A DNA stretch of 46,821 nt from NCBI GenBank assembly GCA_903859055.1, contig CAIOLC010000302.1, positions 1 to 46,821 on the forward strand, in the 5' to 3' direction. Below the pieces are notes generated by a model. It saw only the letters and a program-made list of their open reading frames with translations. It was not told the DNA's origin and did no database searches. Every line of letters starts with the position of its first letter. The stretch's first letter is position 1. Positions 24,464 through 33,413 of the stretch are shown one piece after another. A program made the translations under genes and the position numbers. This stretch comes from an uncultured Chlorobiaceae bacterium. Its GTDB lineage: Bacteria > Bacteroidota > Chlorobiia > Chlorobiales > Chlorobiaceae.

Positions 24464-25324
24464 ATGTGCAACACCTGTGGTTGTTCGGATGATGGCGGAG
24501 CGGTGCTCCGCAAGCCGGGAGAGAGCGATTATCACGTTCATGTTGATGATGGTGGAGCAGGAAAGCATCATACTCATGGCGAAGTGGAGCGGAGTGAGGA
24601 GGCCCATCACCAAGAAGTGCACCACGATCATCACCACGATCATGATCACCATCATCATCATGAAATAAGAAGCCGACATGTGCTGCTGGAGGAGGATGTG
24701 CTCCTGAAAAACAATCTTCTTGCCGAAAGGAATCGTGGATATTTTGAGGCAAAAGAGATTGTTGCCCTCAATTTTCTCAGCTCGCCGGGCTCTGGAAAAA
24801 CTTCACTGCTTGAAACGATCATTCCACTCCTGCAGCAGCGCCTGCCGGTCGCTGTTATTGAGGGCGATCAGCAGACCACCAATGATGCAGACCGTATTCA
24901 CGCCCTCGGAGTGCCGGTGATCCAGATCAATACCGGTTCTGGTTGTCACCTTGACGCACTGATGATCCAGAGAGCATTACACGAGATGGAGTTGCAGGAG
25001 CATTCGCTGCTCTGTATCGAAAATGTCGGCAACCTGGTCTGCCCGGCACTTTTTGACCTGGGCGAGGCCTTGAAGGTGGTGATTATCAGTGTGACGGAGG
25101 GCGATGACAAGCCTCTCAAGTATCCAACCATGTTTCATGAGGCTGATCTCTGCATTCTGAACAAAATCGACCTGCTTCCCTATGTTGAGTTTGATGTGGC
25201 CAGGTGCCGCCAGAATGCCATGCGGGTAAACCATCATCTCGAATGGTTTGAGCTGTCGGCAAAAACCGGAGAGGGGGTGGCCGAGTGGCTGGAGTGGCTC
25301 GAGAAGCGGTTGAAACTGCTTTGA
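24464..25324 (+). CDS. hypB: Hydrogenase nickel-incorporation GTPase HypB
   Basis: A 286-residue SIMIBI-class GTPase. It begins MCNTCGCS, the high-affinity Ni site used by E. coli-type HypB. A histidine-rich stretch follows (about 19 His between residues 24 and 72), like metal-storing HypB proteins. The GTPase part has FLSSPGSGKTSL (P-loop), EGDQQTTNDADR, CIENVGNLVCPA and NKIDLL. It supplies Ni for hydrogenase maturation. The ATG at 24464 with GGGGAGAG upstream is preferred over one 21 bases earlier, because the Cys motif should be N-terminal. Confidence 0.96.
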   Translation: MCNTCGCSDDGGAVLRKPGESDYHVHVDDGGAGKHHTHGEVERSEEAHHQEVHHDHHHDHDHHHHHEIRSRHVLLEEDVLLKNNLLAERNRGYFEAKEIVALNFLSSPGSGKTSLLETIIPLLQQRLPVAVIEGDQQTTNDADRIHALGVPVIQINTGSGCHLDALMIQRALHEMELQEHSLLCIENVGNLVCPALFDLGEALKVVIISVTEGDDKPLKYPTMFHEADLCILNKIDLLPYVEFDVARCRQNAMRVNHHLEWFELSAKTGEGVAEWLEWLEKRLKLL

Positions 25325-25328
25325 CACC

Positions 25329-27638
25329 TTGAACGCTGAAAGCCGTCGCCGCCTGCTGGTTCATGGCATGGTGCAGGGAGTGGGGTTTCGTCCCTTTGTC
25401 TATCGTCTTGCCATCGGGTATGGGCTGAAAGGGTTTGTGCGCAATACGCACACCGGGGTACTGATTGAGGTGCAGGGCCCAGGGCAGCTTTTGGAGAGCT
25501 TCTGTTCCTCAATCCGGCACGGCACTCCACCACTGGCTCGCATTGAGGCAATCGAAGAGAGTGCGCTTGATTGTTGTGAAGAGGCTGACTTTCATATCGG
25601 GGACTCAACTGCTAGTGATGCGGTTGAAACACTGATAGCACCGGATATTGCGCTTTGCAGCGATTGTCGTCGCGAACTTCTCGATCCGGCTGATCGCCGA
25701 TTTCGATATCCCTTCATCAACTGCACCAATTGCGGCCCCCGCTACACCATTGTCGAGAGCCTCCCCTACGACCGTCCTTCCACCTCCATGCGCTTTTTCA
25801 CCATGTGCCCGGAGTGTGAACGGGAGTATCATGATCCTCTCGACCGTCGTTTTCATGCGCAGCCCAATGGCTGCCCGGTGTGCGGCCCGGCGCTTCTGCT
25901 GCTTGATGCGGCTGGTTTGCCGATGATGACGGCTGATGTGGAGCCGTCCACTTGTGCCACTGAGTCTCCAAAGCCGTTGGCAGGTGATGCTGTAACAGAA
26001 GCGGTTGTGATGCTTGAAGAGGGGCATATTCTTGCCTTGAAGGGGCTTGGAGGTTTTCATCTTGCTGTTGATGCGAGCAATGAGAGTGCCGTAAGGAGGC
26101 TTCGGGAGCGAAAGGGGCGTGAAGCAAAGCCTTTTGCGGTGATGATGCGTGATATCGTTCAGGTCAGGAGCTGGTGCGACGTGAGCGAGGGTGAGCTTGC
26201 CGCCTTGACCTCAGCAGAGGCACCCATTGTGCTTCTCAACAAGAGAGCGGGCAGTATGCTGGCACCATCCGTAGCACCGGGCTACGATCGAATCGGAGTC
26301 ATGCTTCCCTATACCCCTCTGCATACCCTGCTCTTCGAATCGGGGCCCGACCTGCTGGTAATGACCAGTGCAAATTTCAGCGAAGAGCCCATTGTCAACG
26401 ACAATGACGAAGCACTCTCACGCCTCACAGGAATTGCGGATGCATTTCTGCTTCACAATCGCCCCATCTACCTTAAATGTGACGATTCGGTAACCATCCA
26501 TCTCTCAGGCGAACTTCGTCATAGCAGGCGGAGCAGGGGATATGTGCCGGCACCAATCACTCTGCGTAAAGGTGGGGCCACGGTGCTTGGAACCGGAGGA
26601 GAGCTTAAAAATACTGTCACTCTGTTGAAAGGCACTCACGCGCTGATGAGCCAACATATCGGTGACCTGAAAAATTTTGAGGCATACCGCCATTTTGAAC
26701 AGGTTGTTGCCCACTTGCAGCACCTTTTTCAAGCCACGCCGGAGCTTGTGGTGCATGATCTCCACCCCGGCTACCTGACGACACAATGGGCGTTACGCCA
26801 GAATATTCCTCTGCTGGGCGTTCAGCACCATCATGCCCATCTGGTTGCCTGTCTTGCTGAAAACAGGGAGGAGGGCCCTGCCATCGGGCTGATTCTTGAT
26901 GGTACAGGCTACGGAAGCGATGGCACAATCTGGGGCGGAGAGCTGCTGATTGGCGATGCCGCCGGAGTGGAGCGTTTCGCCTCGCTGGAGTCCATGCCGC
27001 TGCCGGGTGGTGATGCGGCGGTGATTCATCCATGGCGTTTGGCGCTTGGTTATCTTCACAGAAGCTGCGTCGATATGCCTGAGCTGCCGTTTATGAAAGG
27101 GAGGGGGATTGCGCAGGTTCTTGAGCTGCTCGAAAAAAAGGTGAACATTGTTGAAACATCAAGCTGCGGCCGTCTCTTCGATGCCGTCGCCGCGCTCTGC
27201 AACCTGCGGGGAGAGATCAGCTATGAAGGAGAGGCTGCCATGGCGCTGATGCATGCTGCGGGAGGGGTAGTGGGAGAAAAAGAGTTTCGCTCTGCATTGC
27301 GTGAAGAAAAAGGTCGCTGGATCATGCAGGTGTCACCAATGATTCAGGATATTGCTACGGCATTGCAACAAGGGATGCCCGTCACCGAAATCAGCCAAAG
27401 ATTCCATCGCACGCTGATATCCTGCTTTCTGGAGATCATTGGCAAAGCCGCCAACGCTGCCGGTATAAAAACAGTCGTATTGAGCGGAGGGGTTTTTCAG
27501 AACGAGCTTCTCTTTGTTACCTTGTTGCATGAGCTGCAACAGGCAGGCTACAGGGTGCTCACTCACGCGCGTATTCCCCCCAATGATGGTGGCCTTTCGC
27601 TTGGCCAGGCGATAATCGGGCGGCGTATGTTGTCTTGA
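25329..27638 (+). CDS. hypF: Carbamoyltransferase HypF
   Basis: A 769-residue multidomain protein. An acylphosphatase domain (about residues 8-95, GMVQGVGFRPFVYRLA) is followed by two zinc fingers (CSDCRRELLDPADRRFRYPF then CTNCGP, and CPECERE with CPVCGP). A YrdC-like domain follows (about 205-390), then a Kae1-like carbamoyltransferase domain with HHAHLVACLAE and LSGGVFQNELL. It makes thiocarbamoyl-like CN precursors for the hydrogenase Fe from carbamoyl phosphate. The start is TTG at 25329; no nearer ATG exists, and the acylphosphatase motif would be lost with later ones. The final Ser codon and TGA lie inside a dispersed repeat. Confidence 0.96.
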   Translation: MNAESRRRLLVHGMVQGVGFRPFVYRLAIGYGLKGFVRNTHTGVLIEVQGPGQLLESFCSSIRHGTPPLARIEAIEESALDCCEEADFHIGDSTASDAVETLIAPDIALCSDCRRELLDPADRRFRYPFINCTNCGPRYTIVESLPYDRPSTSMRFFTMCPECEREYHDPLDRRFHAQPNGCPVCGPALLLLDAAGLPMMTADVEPSTCATESPKPLAGDAVTEAVVMLEEGHILALKGLGGFHLAVDASNESAVRRLRERKGREAKPFAVMMRDIVQVRSWCDVSEGELAALTSAEAPIVLLNKRAGSMLAPSVAPGYDRIGVMLPYTPLHTLLFESGPDLLVMTSANFSEEPIVNDNDEALSRLTGIADAFLLHNRPIYLKCDDSVTIHLSGELRHSRRSRGYVPAPITLRKGGATVLGTGGELKNTVTLLKGTHALMSQHIGDLKNFEAYRHFEQVVAHLQHLFQATPELVVHDLHPGYLTTQWALRQNIPLLGVQHHHAHLVACLAENREEGPAIGLILDGTGYGSDGTIWGGELLIGDAAGVERFASLESMPLPGGDAAVIHPWRLALGYLHRSCVDMPELPFMKGRGIAQVLELLEKKVNIVETSSCGRLFDAVAALCNLRGEISYEGEAAMALMHAAGGVVGEKEFRSALREEKGRWIMQVSPMIQDIATALQQGMPVTEISQRFHRTLISCFLEIIGKAANAAGIKTVVLSGGVFQNELLFVTLLHELQQAGYRVLTHARIPPNDGGLSLGQAIIGRRMLS

Positions 27639-27820
27639 ACCATGATTCGCCTGATTTGCTTGATGATATGATTGATTGATTGGTTGCACAATGTGGATAA
27701 GTCTTGAACCATGATTCGCTTGATTCGCTTGATGACATGATTGATTGATTGGTTGCACAACGTGGATAAACTCAAAAATCAAGGTAATCCTGTAATCAAA
27801 TAAATCAAGGTTCAGAAACT
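27632..27820. repeat. Dispersed repeat with 69-bp tandem duplication, splitting the hyp operon
   Basis: Two 69-base copies (27632-27700 and 27701-27769) differ at four positions, all C/T transitions. Each starts GTCTTGAACCATGATTCGC, the end sequence of the repeat family at 5602-5782 and 8283-8413. The segment finishes (27774-27820) with ATCAAATAAATCAAGGTTCA, the inverted form of that end. The first seven bases form part of hypF (last Ser codon and stop). The 240-base gap up to hypC contains no gene. Confidence 0.8.
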
Positions 27821-27878
27821 ATTTGATGAAAAACAGGTCAATACATCTTATCACTAACGTTCTCTTTCCCTGTAACCA

Positions 27879-28151
27879 ATGTGTCTCGCTATTCCCGGAA
27901 AACTGATCGAACTTACGACGGAAAATGGCCTGAAAATGGGCATTATTGACGTGAACGGTTCAAAAACAAGAGCCTGTCTTGAATATGTGCCCGACATCAA
28001 GGTGGGGCAGTATACCATTGTTCATGCCGGATTCGCCCTGAAAATAATTGACGAAGAGGAGGCGGCCGAGAGTCTGAAGCTTTGGCAGGAGCTGATCGAG
28101 AGCGGAGCATTTCAGCCTGATGACGAGCTTCCTTTACCAGGATCGGTGTGA
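27879..28151 (+). CDS. hypC: Hydrogenase maturation chaperone HypC
   Basis: A 90-residue protein starting [12 protein letters not shown], with the essential Cys2 that binds the Fe(CN)2CO unit and the hydrogenase precursor. [20 protein letters not shown] is the conserved central strand pair. It works with HypD, whose gene overlaps it by one base (TGATG). It follows the repeat that separates it from hypF; no clear promoter is seen in the 58 bases between, so it may depend on read-through. Confidence 0.95.
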   Translation: MCLAIPGKLIELTTENGLKMGIIDVNGSKTRACLEYVPDIKVGQYTIVHAGFALKIIDEEEAAESLKLWQELIESGAFQPDDELPLPGSV

Positions 28152-29254
28152 TGCCGACACCAATGAGATATATCGACGAATATCGTGATCCCGGGCTTGC
28201 CCGGAAGCTGCTTGATGAGATTCGCAGAAAAGCCACCCGGCGCTGGACGATCATGGAGATATGCGGAGGCCAGACCCACTCAATTTTACGAAATGGTCTG
28301 GATCAATTGCTGCCGGAGAGCATCGAACTGGTGCATGGCCCCGGATGCCCGGTCTGCGTCACCCCCCTTGAATCCATTGAGAGGGCTCTTGCCATAGCCG
28401 CACGCGAAGAGGTGATTTTTACCAGTTTTGGGGATATGCTTCGGGTGCCTGGTAATGCAAAGGATCTCTTTATGGTGCGCAGCACCGGCGGGGATGTGCG
28501 CATTGTTTTTTCCCCACTCGATGCCCTGCAGATAGCCCGTGATAATCCGTCAAAAGAGGTTGTCTTTTTTGCTGTCGGGTTTGAAACCACGGCTCCCGCC
28601 AATGCCATGGCGGTCTGGCAGGCCGCGCGTGAAGGGAGAGAGAATTTCTCGGTTCTGGTGAGTCAGGTGATGGTACCACCAGCCATGCGGACCATTCTCT
28701 CTTCACCGGGGAACAGGGTTCAGGGTTTTCTTGCCGCAGGGCACGTTTGCGCGGTGATGGGCTATGAAGAGTATGAGCCCGTAGCCCGTGAGTTTCATGT
28801 GCCGATTGTCCCGACTGGTTTCGAGCCTGTTGACCTGCTTGCCGGGATTTTGAAAACCGTGGAGCTGCTGGAGGAGGGGAGGGCGGAGGTGGTCAATCGC
28901 TACGGCCGTGTTGTCAGCCGTGAAGGCAATCCTGTGGCGCGGGAGATTATGGCAAAAGTATTTGAGGTGATTGATCGTCCGTGGCGCGGGATTGGGATGA
29001 TTCCCGACAGCGGTCTCGGGCTCAGGGAGGCGTTTGCCCGTTTTGATGCCGAAAAAAAGTTTCATGTTTCCAATATCTGTGCCCGGGAGTCACCACTCTG
29101 TATGAGCGGGAGTGTGTTGCAGGGGATGCTGAAGCCCGACGGCTGTCCCGCCTTTGCGAAGGAGTGTACACCCGCGCATCCGCTTGGTGCCACCATGGTC
29201 TCCTCCGAGGGGGCCTGCGCCGCCTATTATAACTATCACACTACTGTATCATGA
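28151..29254 (+). CDS. hypD: Hydrogenase maturation Fe-S protein HypD
   Basis: A 367-residue protein that holds the scaffold for building Fe(CN)2CO. Conserved motifs are [32 protein letters not shown] and the C-terminal [4Fe-4S] cysteines in [16 protein letters not shown] and CPAFAKEC. The ATG at 28151 is preferred to the GTG one codon earlier. Its end overlaps hypE by four bases (ATGA), so hypC-D-E are translationally coupled. Confidence 0.95.
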   Translation: MPTPMRYIDEYRDPGLARKLLDEIRRKATRRWTIMEICGGQTHSILRNGLDQLLPESIELVHGPGCPVCVTPLESIERALAIAAREEVIFTSFGDMLRVPGNAKDLFMVRSTGGDVRIVFSPLDALQIARDNPSKEVVFFAVGFETTAPANAMAVWQAAREGRENFSVLVSQVMVPPAMRTILSSPGNRVQGFLAAGHVCAVMGYEEYEPVAREFHVPIVPTGFEPVDLLAGILKTVELLEEGRAEVVNRYGRVVSREGNPVAREIMAKVFEVIDRPWRGIGMIPDSGLGLREAFARFDAEKKFHVSNICARESPLCMSGSVLQGMLKPDGCPAFAKECTPAHPLGATMVSSEGACAAYYNYHTTVS

Positions 29255-30297
29255 CAATCGCACCGACCTGTCCAACTCCCATTATGCAGCACGAAACTGT
29301 CCAGATGGCCCATGGCGCGGGGGGGCGGTTGTCGCAGGTGCTCATGCAGAGGGTTTTTATGCCGCACCTCTCCAACGCTTTTCTTGATCTGCTTGATGAT
29401 CAGGCAAAGCTTGATCTCCCGTCCGGACGAACCGCTTTTACCACCGATACCTACGTGGTGAGCCCGGTTTTTTTTCCTGGAGGTAACATCGGGGAGCTTG
29501 CCGTCAACGGTACCGTTAACGATCTGGCTGTGGGTGGTGCCAGGCCGCTCTATCTCAGTGCCGGGTTTGTGCTTGAAGAGGGGCTTCTGCTGGCGGAGCT
29601 CGAAACCATTGTCAGGAGTATGGCAGAGGCCGCCCGGCGAGCAGGGGTGATGATTGTGACCGGTGACACAAAAGTGGTTGGCAAGGGGCAGTGCGACAAA
29701 ATTTTCATCAACACATCGGGCATCGGTGTTATTCGGGAGGGAGTGAACCTCTCCTGTCGCAACCTGAAGGCGGGTGACAGCATTATCCTTTCAGGGACGG
29801 TGGGCGATCACGGGATGGCCATCATGACCTCGCGAGAGGGTCTCTCATTCCAGTCGAGGATAACCAGCGACTGTGCGGCGCTCAATGGTATGATTGCCTC
29901 CATGCTTGATGAGCAGCCTTGTGCCATCCATGCCATGCGCGACCCGACCAGGGGAGGGGTGGCCGCCACCCTGAATGAACTGGCAAGCTCCTCTTCTGTT
30001 GGTATTGAGATCACTGAGAAGACTATTCCGGTCAAACCCGACGTTCGGGGTGCCTGTGAGCTGCTCGGTATAGATCCCCTGCACGTGGCAAACGAAGGAA
30101 AACTTGTTGTGGCTGTGGCGGCCGACAACGCCAGAGAGGCGCTCGACCTGATTCGTAGCTTCGACCTTGGCCGGGATGCCGTCATTATTGGCTCGGTGGT
30201 TGACGATCATCCCGGTATGGTTGTTATGCGGACACTCTATGGCAGTCGGCGGATTATTGATCTTCCGCTTGGTGAGCAGTTGCCCCGGATTTGCTGA
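29251..30297 (+). CDS. hypE: Hydrogenase maturation dehydratase HypE
   Basis: A 348-residue PurM-like ATPase. [43 protein letters not shown] and [15 protein letters not shown] are family motifs. The chain ends PRIC, the C-terminal Cys that HypF carbamoylates and HypE dehydrates to a thiocyanate. It completes the six-gene maturation set (A, B, F, C, D, E). A terminator hairpin overlaps its stop codon. Confidence 0.96.
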   Translation: MTIAPTCPTPIMQHETVQMAHGAGGRLSQVLMQRVFMPHLSNAFLDLLDDQAKLDLPSGRTAFTTDTYVVSPVFFPGGNIGELAVNGTVNDLAVGGARPLYLSAGFVLEEGLLLAELETIVRSMAEAARRAGVMIVTGDTKVVGKGQCDKIFINTSGIGVIREGVNLSCRNLKAGDSIILSGTVGDHGMAIMTSREGLSFQSRITSDCAALNGMIASMLDEQPCAIHAMRDPTRGGVAATLNELASSSSVGIEITEKTIPVKPDVRGACELLGIDPLHVANEGKLVVAVAADNAREALDLIRSFDLGRDAVIIGSVVDDHPGMVVMRTLYGSRRIIDLPLGEQLPRIC

Positions 30298-30322
30298 ACG
30301 TTCCATGTTCAGCACCCTTTTT
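30293..30322 (+). terminator. Intrinsic terminator of the hyp genes
   Basis: GCTGAAC (30293-30299) pairs with GTTCAGC (30307-30313) around a seven-base loop, then T6 at 30317-30322. The stem includes the hypE stop codon. It insulates hyp from the convergent thi genes. Confidence 0.75.
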
Positions 30323-30383
30323 TCAATGGCAGCTTCACGCTGCTTATATCGCGGGTTAATGCGAAAGAGTTACTGGAAAAAGT

Positions 30384-31126
30384 TTACTGTGTGCCGCAGG
30401 TTGGGCAGAAGCTGTCACGCTGGACTTTGATGGTGCGGATTTTCATGGTGAGGGTGTCGCAGGTGAGCAGGGTATTGGTGAGCGGGGTGCCAATGGAGAG
30501 AATATTTTTTATGGCTTCGGTGGCCTGGATTGAGCCGATGATGCCGGGTACGGCGCCAAGGGGGCCTTTGGGGATGGCGGCAGTGGGGGCACCCTCTTCG
30601 TGAAAGAGGCAGTGGTAGCAGGCGGTGGCACCGGGGTGGACAGTCATGGTCTGGCCCCGGAACTCCCGGATTCCCGCATGGGAGTAAGGTTTTGCTGTGT
30701 TGTGGCAGGCTGTATCTATCAGAAATTTTGAGTCGAAGTTGTCGGTGGCATCGACGATAAAGTCATAAGGCTCAAAAATTTCTGTTGCATTGTTGGCGGT
30801 GAGTCGAAAGGGGTAGAGGTTGAGCTTTATCTCAGGGTCAAGGGCAACAAGTATCTCCTTTGCAGAGGCCACCTTGTTTTGTCCGATAGAGTCGGTGGTA
30901 TGGAGAATCTGGCGCTGGGGTTGCTGAGATCGACCTTGTCGCCGTCCATGATTCCGATGGTGCCGATGCCTGCTGCGGCAAGATAAAAAGCAACAGGGGA
31001 TCCGAGCCCACCGGCACCGATGACCAGTACTTTTGCTTTGAGGAGCTTCTCCTGTCCCTCCTCGCCGATTTCGCTCAGGGAGAGGTGACGGGCATATCGT
31101 TCGCGCTGGTTGTTGTTCAGTGGCAT
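30384..31126 (-). pseudogene. thiF: ThiF-type ThiS adenylyltransferase, frameshifted
   Basis: The E1-like protein is complete but split between two frames. The first part (from 31126) has [20 protein letters not shown] and [12 protein letters not shown], with [12 protein letters not shown], and then derails. The second frame resumes with [13 protein letters not shown] and holds VDATDNFDSKFL, CYHC and CPTCG (zinc) and the Cys in CDTLTMK. Restoring one base at the run of four G at 30917-30920 (one base lost after the DLSN codons) rejoins them as [18 protein letters not shown]-like sequence. ThiF activates ThiS by adenylation. Position after thiH favours ThiF over MoeB. The break may be a real mutation or a base-call error. 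Confidence 0.85.
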
Positions 31127-32256
31127 GGCTCTGCTTCAGGAGTTATTGGGGTGGCTGACCTGTCGGCTTCTCTTTCATGATGTATGGTGGCAGATGCTCC
31201 GTTATACGAGGGTTCCCAGTTTTTGAAGACCGGATCAATGTTCATTGCGCGCATTGCAGCACAAAACTCCCGGGCGGTGCGATCATCAGATATTTCAAAT
31301 TGTCCTTTCTCTCTCTGCTCTTCGCTCTCCCCCTCTTCGTTTTCACAATATCCACCGACAGTAGTCTTGCTCTCAACGCTCATTCTGGTAATTCCCAGCC
31401 CGGCCATACCGTCACGAAAGGTGGCACTCTCCCTTGTTGAGAGTACCAACTCTGTATCCGGGAGAGCAATGCGGAAGGCAAAGATGATTCTGGCAAGCAG
31501 GTGATCGTCCACCGGAAAGGGAGGCTCATAGCCGCCGGTCTGGGGCCTCATGCGCGGGAAGGAGAGGGAGAGGCCGGCTCGCCAGTACGTTCTACCGAGG
31601 TGGCGAAGGTGACGGTAGAGGCAGAGAGCATCCTCAACGGGATCGGAGAGGCCAAGCAGTACGCCAAGCCCAACGCTTTTTATTCCCCCTTCAAGGGCGC
31701 GTGCCGGAGTTTCGAGGCGGTCGATAAAATCTTTTTTGGGGCCCCAGCGGTGCAGCTCCTCGTATCGTTCCCGGTTGTAGGTCTCCTGGTAGATGGTGAT
31801 GCCGGTGCAGCCGCAGTCGGCCAGCCTCCGGTACTCGCTGACACTCATCGGGAAGGCCTCAACCGAGACACGTGGCATCTCCTCTGCAGCAATGGCAACG
31901 CTCCGGTGGAGATAGTCGAAATCGGCAGCAGCGGTGCGTTCGCCGGTGAGCAGCAAAACGTCGCTGATGCCAAGCTTTCTCATGGCGGCCAGTTCGCGGC
32001 GTATCTCCTCCGGTTCAAGACGGTGGCGCGGCGTTTTGCGGTCGGAGGCAAAGCCGCAGTAGGCGCAGCCGCTTGAGCAGTAGTTTGAGAGGTAGAGCGG
32101 AGCGTAAAGCGTCATGGTGCGTCCGAAACGGCGCAGGGTCATCGCTCTCGATTCGGCAGCCAGTGCTTCGAGCGAACGGGGTGATGCAGGCGCAAGCATG
32201 GCGGCCAGGGCCGCAGTGTCACGCGTGTCGGTAAGCCATTCCGGCAGAGCGTTCAT
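31117..32256 (-). CDS. thiH: 2-iminoacetate synthase ThiH
   Basis: A 379-residue radical SAM enzyme. The cluster motif is [11 protein letters not shown] (C-x3-C-x2-C, about residues 59-66), followed by [19 protein letters not shown] and [17 protein letters not shown], typical of ThiH rather than BioB or CofH. It cleaves tyrosine to dehydroglycine for the thiazole of thiamine under anaerobic conditions; aerobes use ThiO instead. It shares one base with the thiG stop and overlaps the thiF start by ten bases. An insert of Glu/Gln ([12 protein letters not shown], near residue 313) is unusual. Confidence 0.95.
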   Translation of the reverse strand: MNALPEWLTDTRDTAALAAMLAPASPRSLEALAAESRAMTLRRFGRTMTLYAPLYLSNYCSSGCAYCGFASDRKTPRHRLEPEEIRRELAAMRKLGISDVLLLTGERTAAADFDYLHRSVAIAAEEMPRVSVEAFPMSVSEYRRLADCGCTGITIYQETYNRERYEELHRWGPKKDFIDRLETPARALEGGIKSVGLGVLLGLSDPVEDALCLYRHLRHLGRTYWRAGLSLSFPRMRPQTGGYEPPFPVDDHLLARIIFAFRIALPDTELVLSTRESATFRDGMAGLGITRMSVESKTTVGGYCENEEGESEEQREKGQFEISDDRTAREFCAAMRAMNIDPVFKNWEPSYNGASATIHHEREADRSATPITPEAEPCH

Positions 32257-33029
32257 CAGTAGGTTCCAAGAAAAGTGAGTGGGCTGGTTGCCACCGCAGA
32301 GCCGCTTTTCTCCATCAGTCCAGCCATGAATGCTTTTCTTCCCGCTGCAACGGCTTCGGCAAATGCCTCAGCCATGACAGGTGGGTTGCCTGCCGCCGCC
32401 ACAGCGCTGTTGACCAGTACCGCTTCGCATCCCATCTCCATGGCGTGTGCCGCTTCGGAAGGGGAGCGCAGCCCGGCATCGACGATCACCGGAATGGTGC
32501 TTTCCCGGATGATAATATTCAGCATTTCGGAGGTGGCAAGCCCCTGTCCGCTTCCGATGGCCGAACCAAGTGGCATCACCGATGCGCAGCCAACCTCCTC
32601 CAGCCGCTTGGCAAGCACCGGATCAGCGGCGATATAAGGCATCACCAGAAAGCCCTCCTTTGCCAGAATCCGGGCAGCCTCGAATGTTTCAATCGGGTCG
32701 GGCATCAGGTGCTGAGGATTCGGATGAATTTCGACCTTGATGAAGGGGCTCCCCGAGAGTTCCCTGGCAATATGTGCTGCACGTACTGCCTCCGCAGCGG
32801 TCGATGCGCCGGAGGTATTGGGCATGAGGGTGATTCCCTCAATGGCCGAAAGGGGGCCGAAGAGGTCATCTTCAGCCTGCTGGCGGTTGAAGCGGCGCAA
32901 CGCCACGGTGACCAGTTGTGCGCCTGAAGCCCTCACGGCTTCGAGCATCACCCGGGAGTTGCTGAATTTCCCGGTGCCGAGAATCAGGCGCGAAGAGAAA
33001 GTATAAGAGCCAAGCTTTAAAACGTCCAT
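32256..33029 (-). CDS. thiG: Thiazole synthase ThiG
   Basis: A 257-residue TIM-barrel enzyme that joins deoxyxylulose phosphate, iminoacetate and ThiS thiocarboxylate into the thiazole phosphate. [40 protein letters not shown] (containing the Schiff-base Lys) and [13 protein letters not shown] are conserved. It lies 16 bases after thiS and touches thiH. Length is normal. Confidence 0.96.
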   Translation of the reverse strand: MDVLKLGSYTFSSRLILGTGKFSNSRVMLEAVRASGAQLVTVALRRFNRQQAEDDLFGPLSAIEGITLMPNTSGASTAAEAVRAAHIARELSGSPFIKVEIHPNPQHLMPDPIETFEAARILAKEGFLVMPYIAADPVLAKRLEEVGCASVMPLGSAIGSGQGLATSEMLNIIIRESTIPVIVDAGLRSPSEAAHAMEMGCEAVLVNSAVAAAGNPPVMAEAFAEAVAAGRKAFMAGLMEKSGSAVATSPLTFLGTY

Positions 33030-33045
33030 AGTTTACAATAATCGG

Positions 33046-33258
33046 TTAACCACCACCGGCAAAGATAAGCAATTCAACGCGATCTCCTTGTTGAAGCTGG
33101 TGGGTAGAGCGGTTTTCGGGGCGGATGATCGCGTCATTAACCACCACCGCCACGCTTTTTCCGTCGGAGCCAAGGATCGAAAGCAGATCACCGACCGACG
33201 AATCGGGTGGAAGTGGCTGCTCTTCTCCGTTCAGTGCAATAGTAATTCTTTGTGACAT
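33046..33258 (-). CDS. thiS: Sulfur-carrier protein ThiS
   Basis: A 70-residue ubiquitin-fold protein starting MSQRITIALNGEEQPLP and ending ELLIFAGGG. The C-terminal Gly-Gly is the site of adenylation and thiocarboxylate formation. The in-frame codons upstream of the ATG at 33258 do not resemble the family, so the shorter start is used. It opens thiS-G-H-F. No TPP-riboswitch motifs (CTGAGA, or the GCGTAGGGA-type strand) are seen in the 155 bases upstream. Confidence 0.9.
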   Translation of the reverse strand: MSQRITIALNGEEQPLPPDSSVGDLLSILGSDGKSVAVVVNDAIIRPENRSTHQLQQGDRVELLIFAGGG

Positions 33259-33392
33259 TATTTTTATTATTTCTTTTGTCGTATCCCATAGGTGCAAGCC
33301 GTGATACATCCCCACAAACCCCACACCCATATCATTAACCATATCCTGCCATGTCGCTTACGACGTGGTTGGTACGCGATTCCGTGCATATA

Positions 33393-33412
33393 GGGGCACG
33401 ACATGTCGTGCC
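33393..33412. repeat. 20-bp perfect palindrome between the PLP-enzyme gene and thiS
   Basis: GGGCACGACA is followed immediately by its exact complement, with a further near-match on each side (flanks TAG and TTA). It begins one base past the stop of the cystathionine enzyme gene. GC-rich palindromes of this type (TAGGGGCACG...) occur as dispersed repeats in several bacterial genomes; whether it is repeated here cannot be seen from one copy. Confidence 0.55.
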
Positions 33413-33413
33413 C

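Noticed and set aside
27333-27782. 149-codon minus-strand frame rich in NQAN/NHGS repeats between hypF and hypC
   Set aside because: It is a translation of the tandem 69-bp repeat plus antisense hypF, not a gene.
33259-33392. TPP riboswitch upstream of thiS
   Set aside because: Neither the CTGAGA loop nor the GCGTAGGGA-type strand of the thi-box is present.
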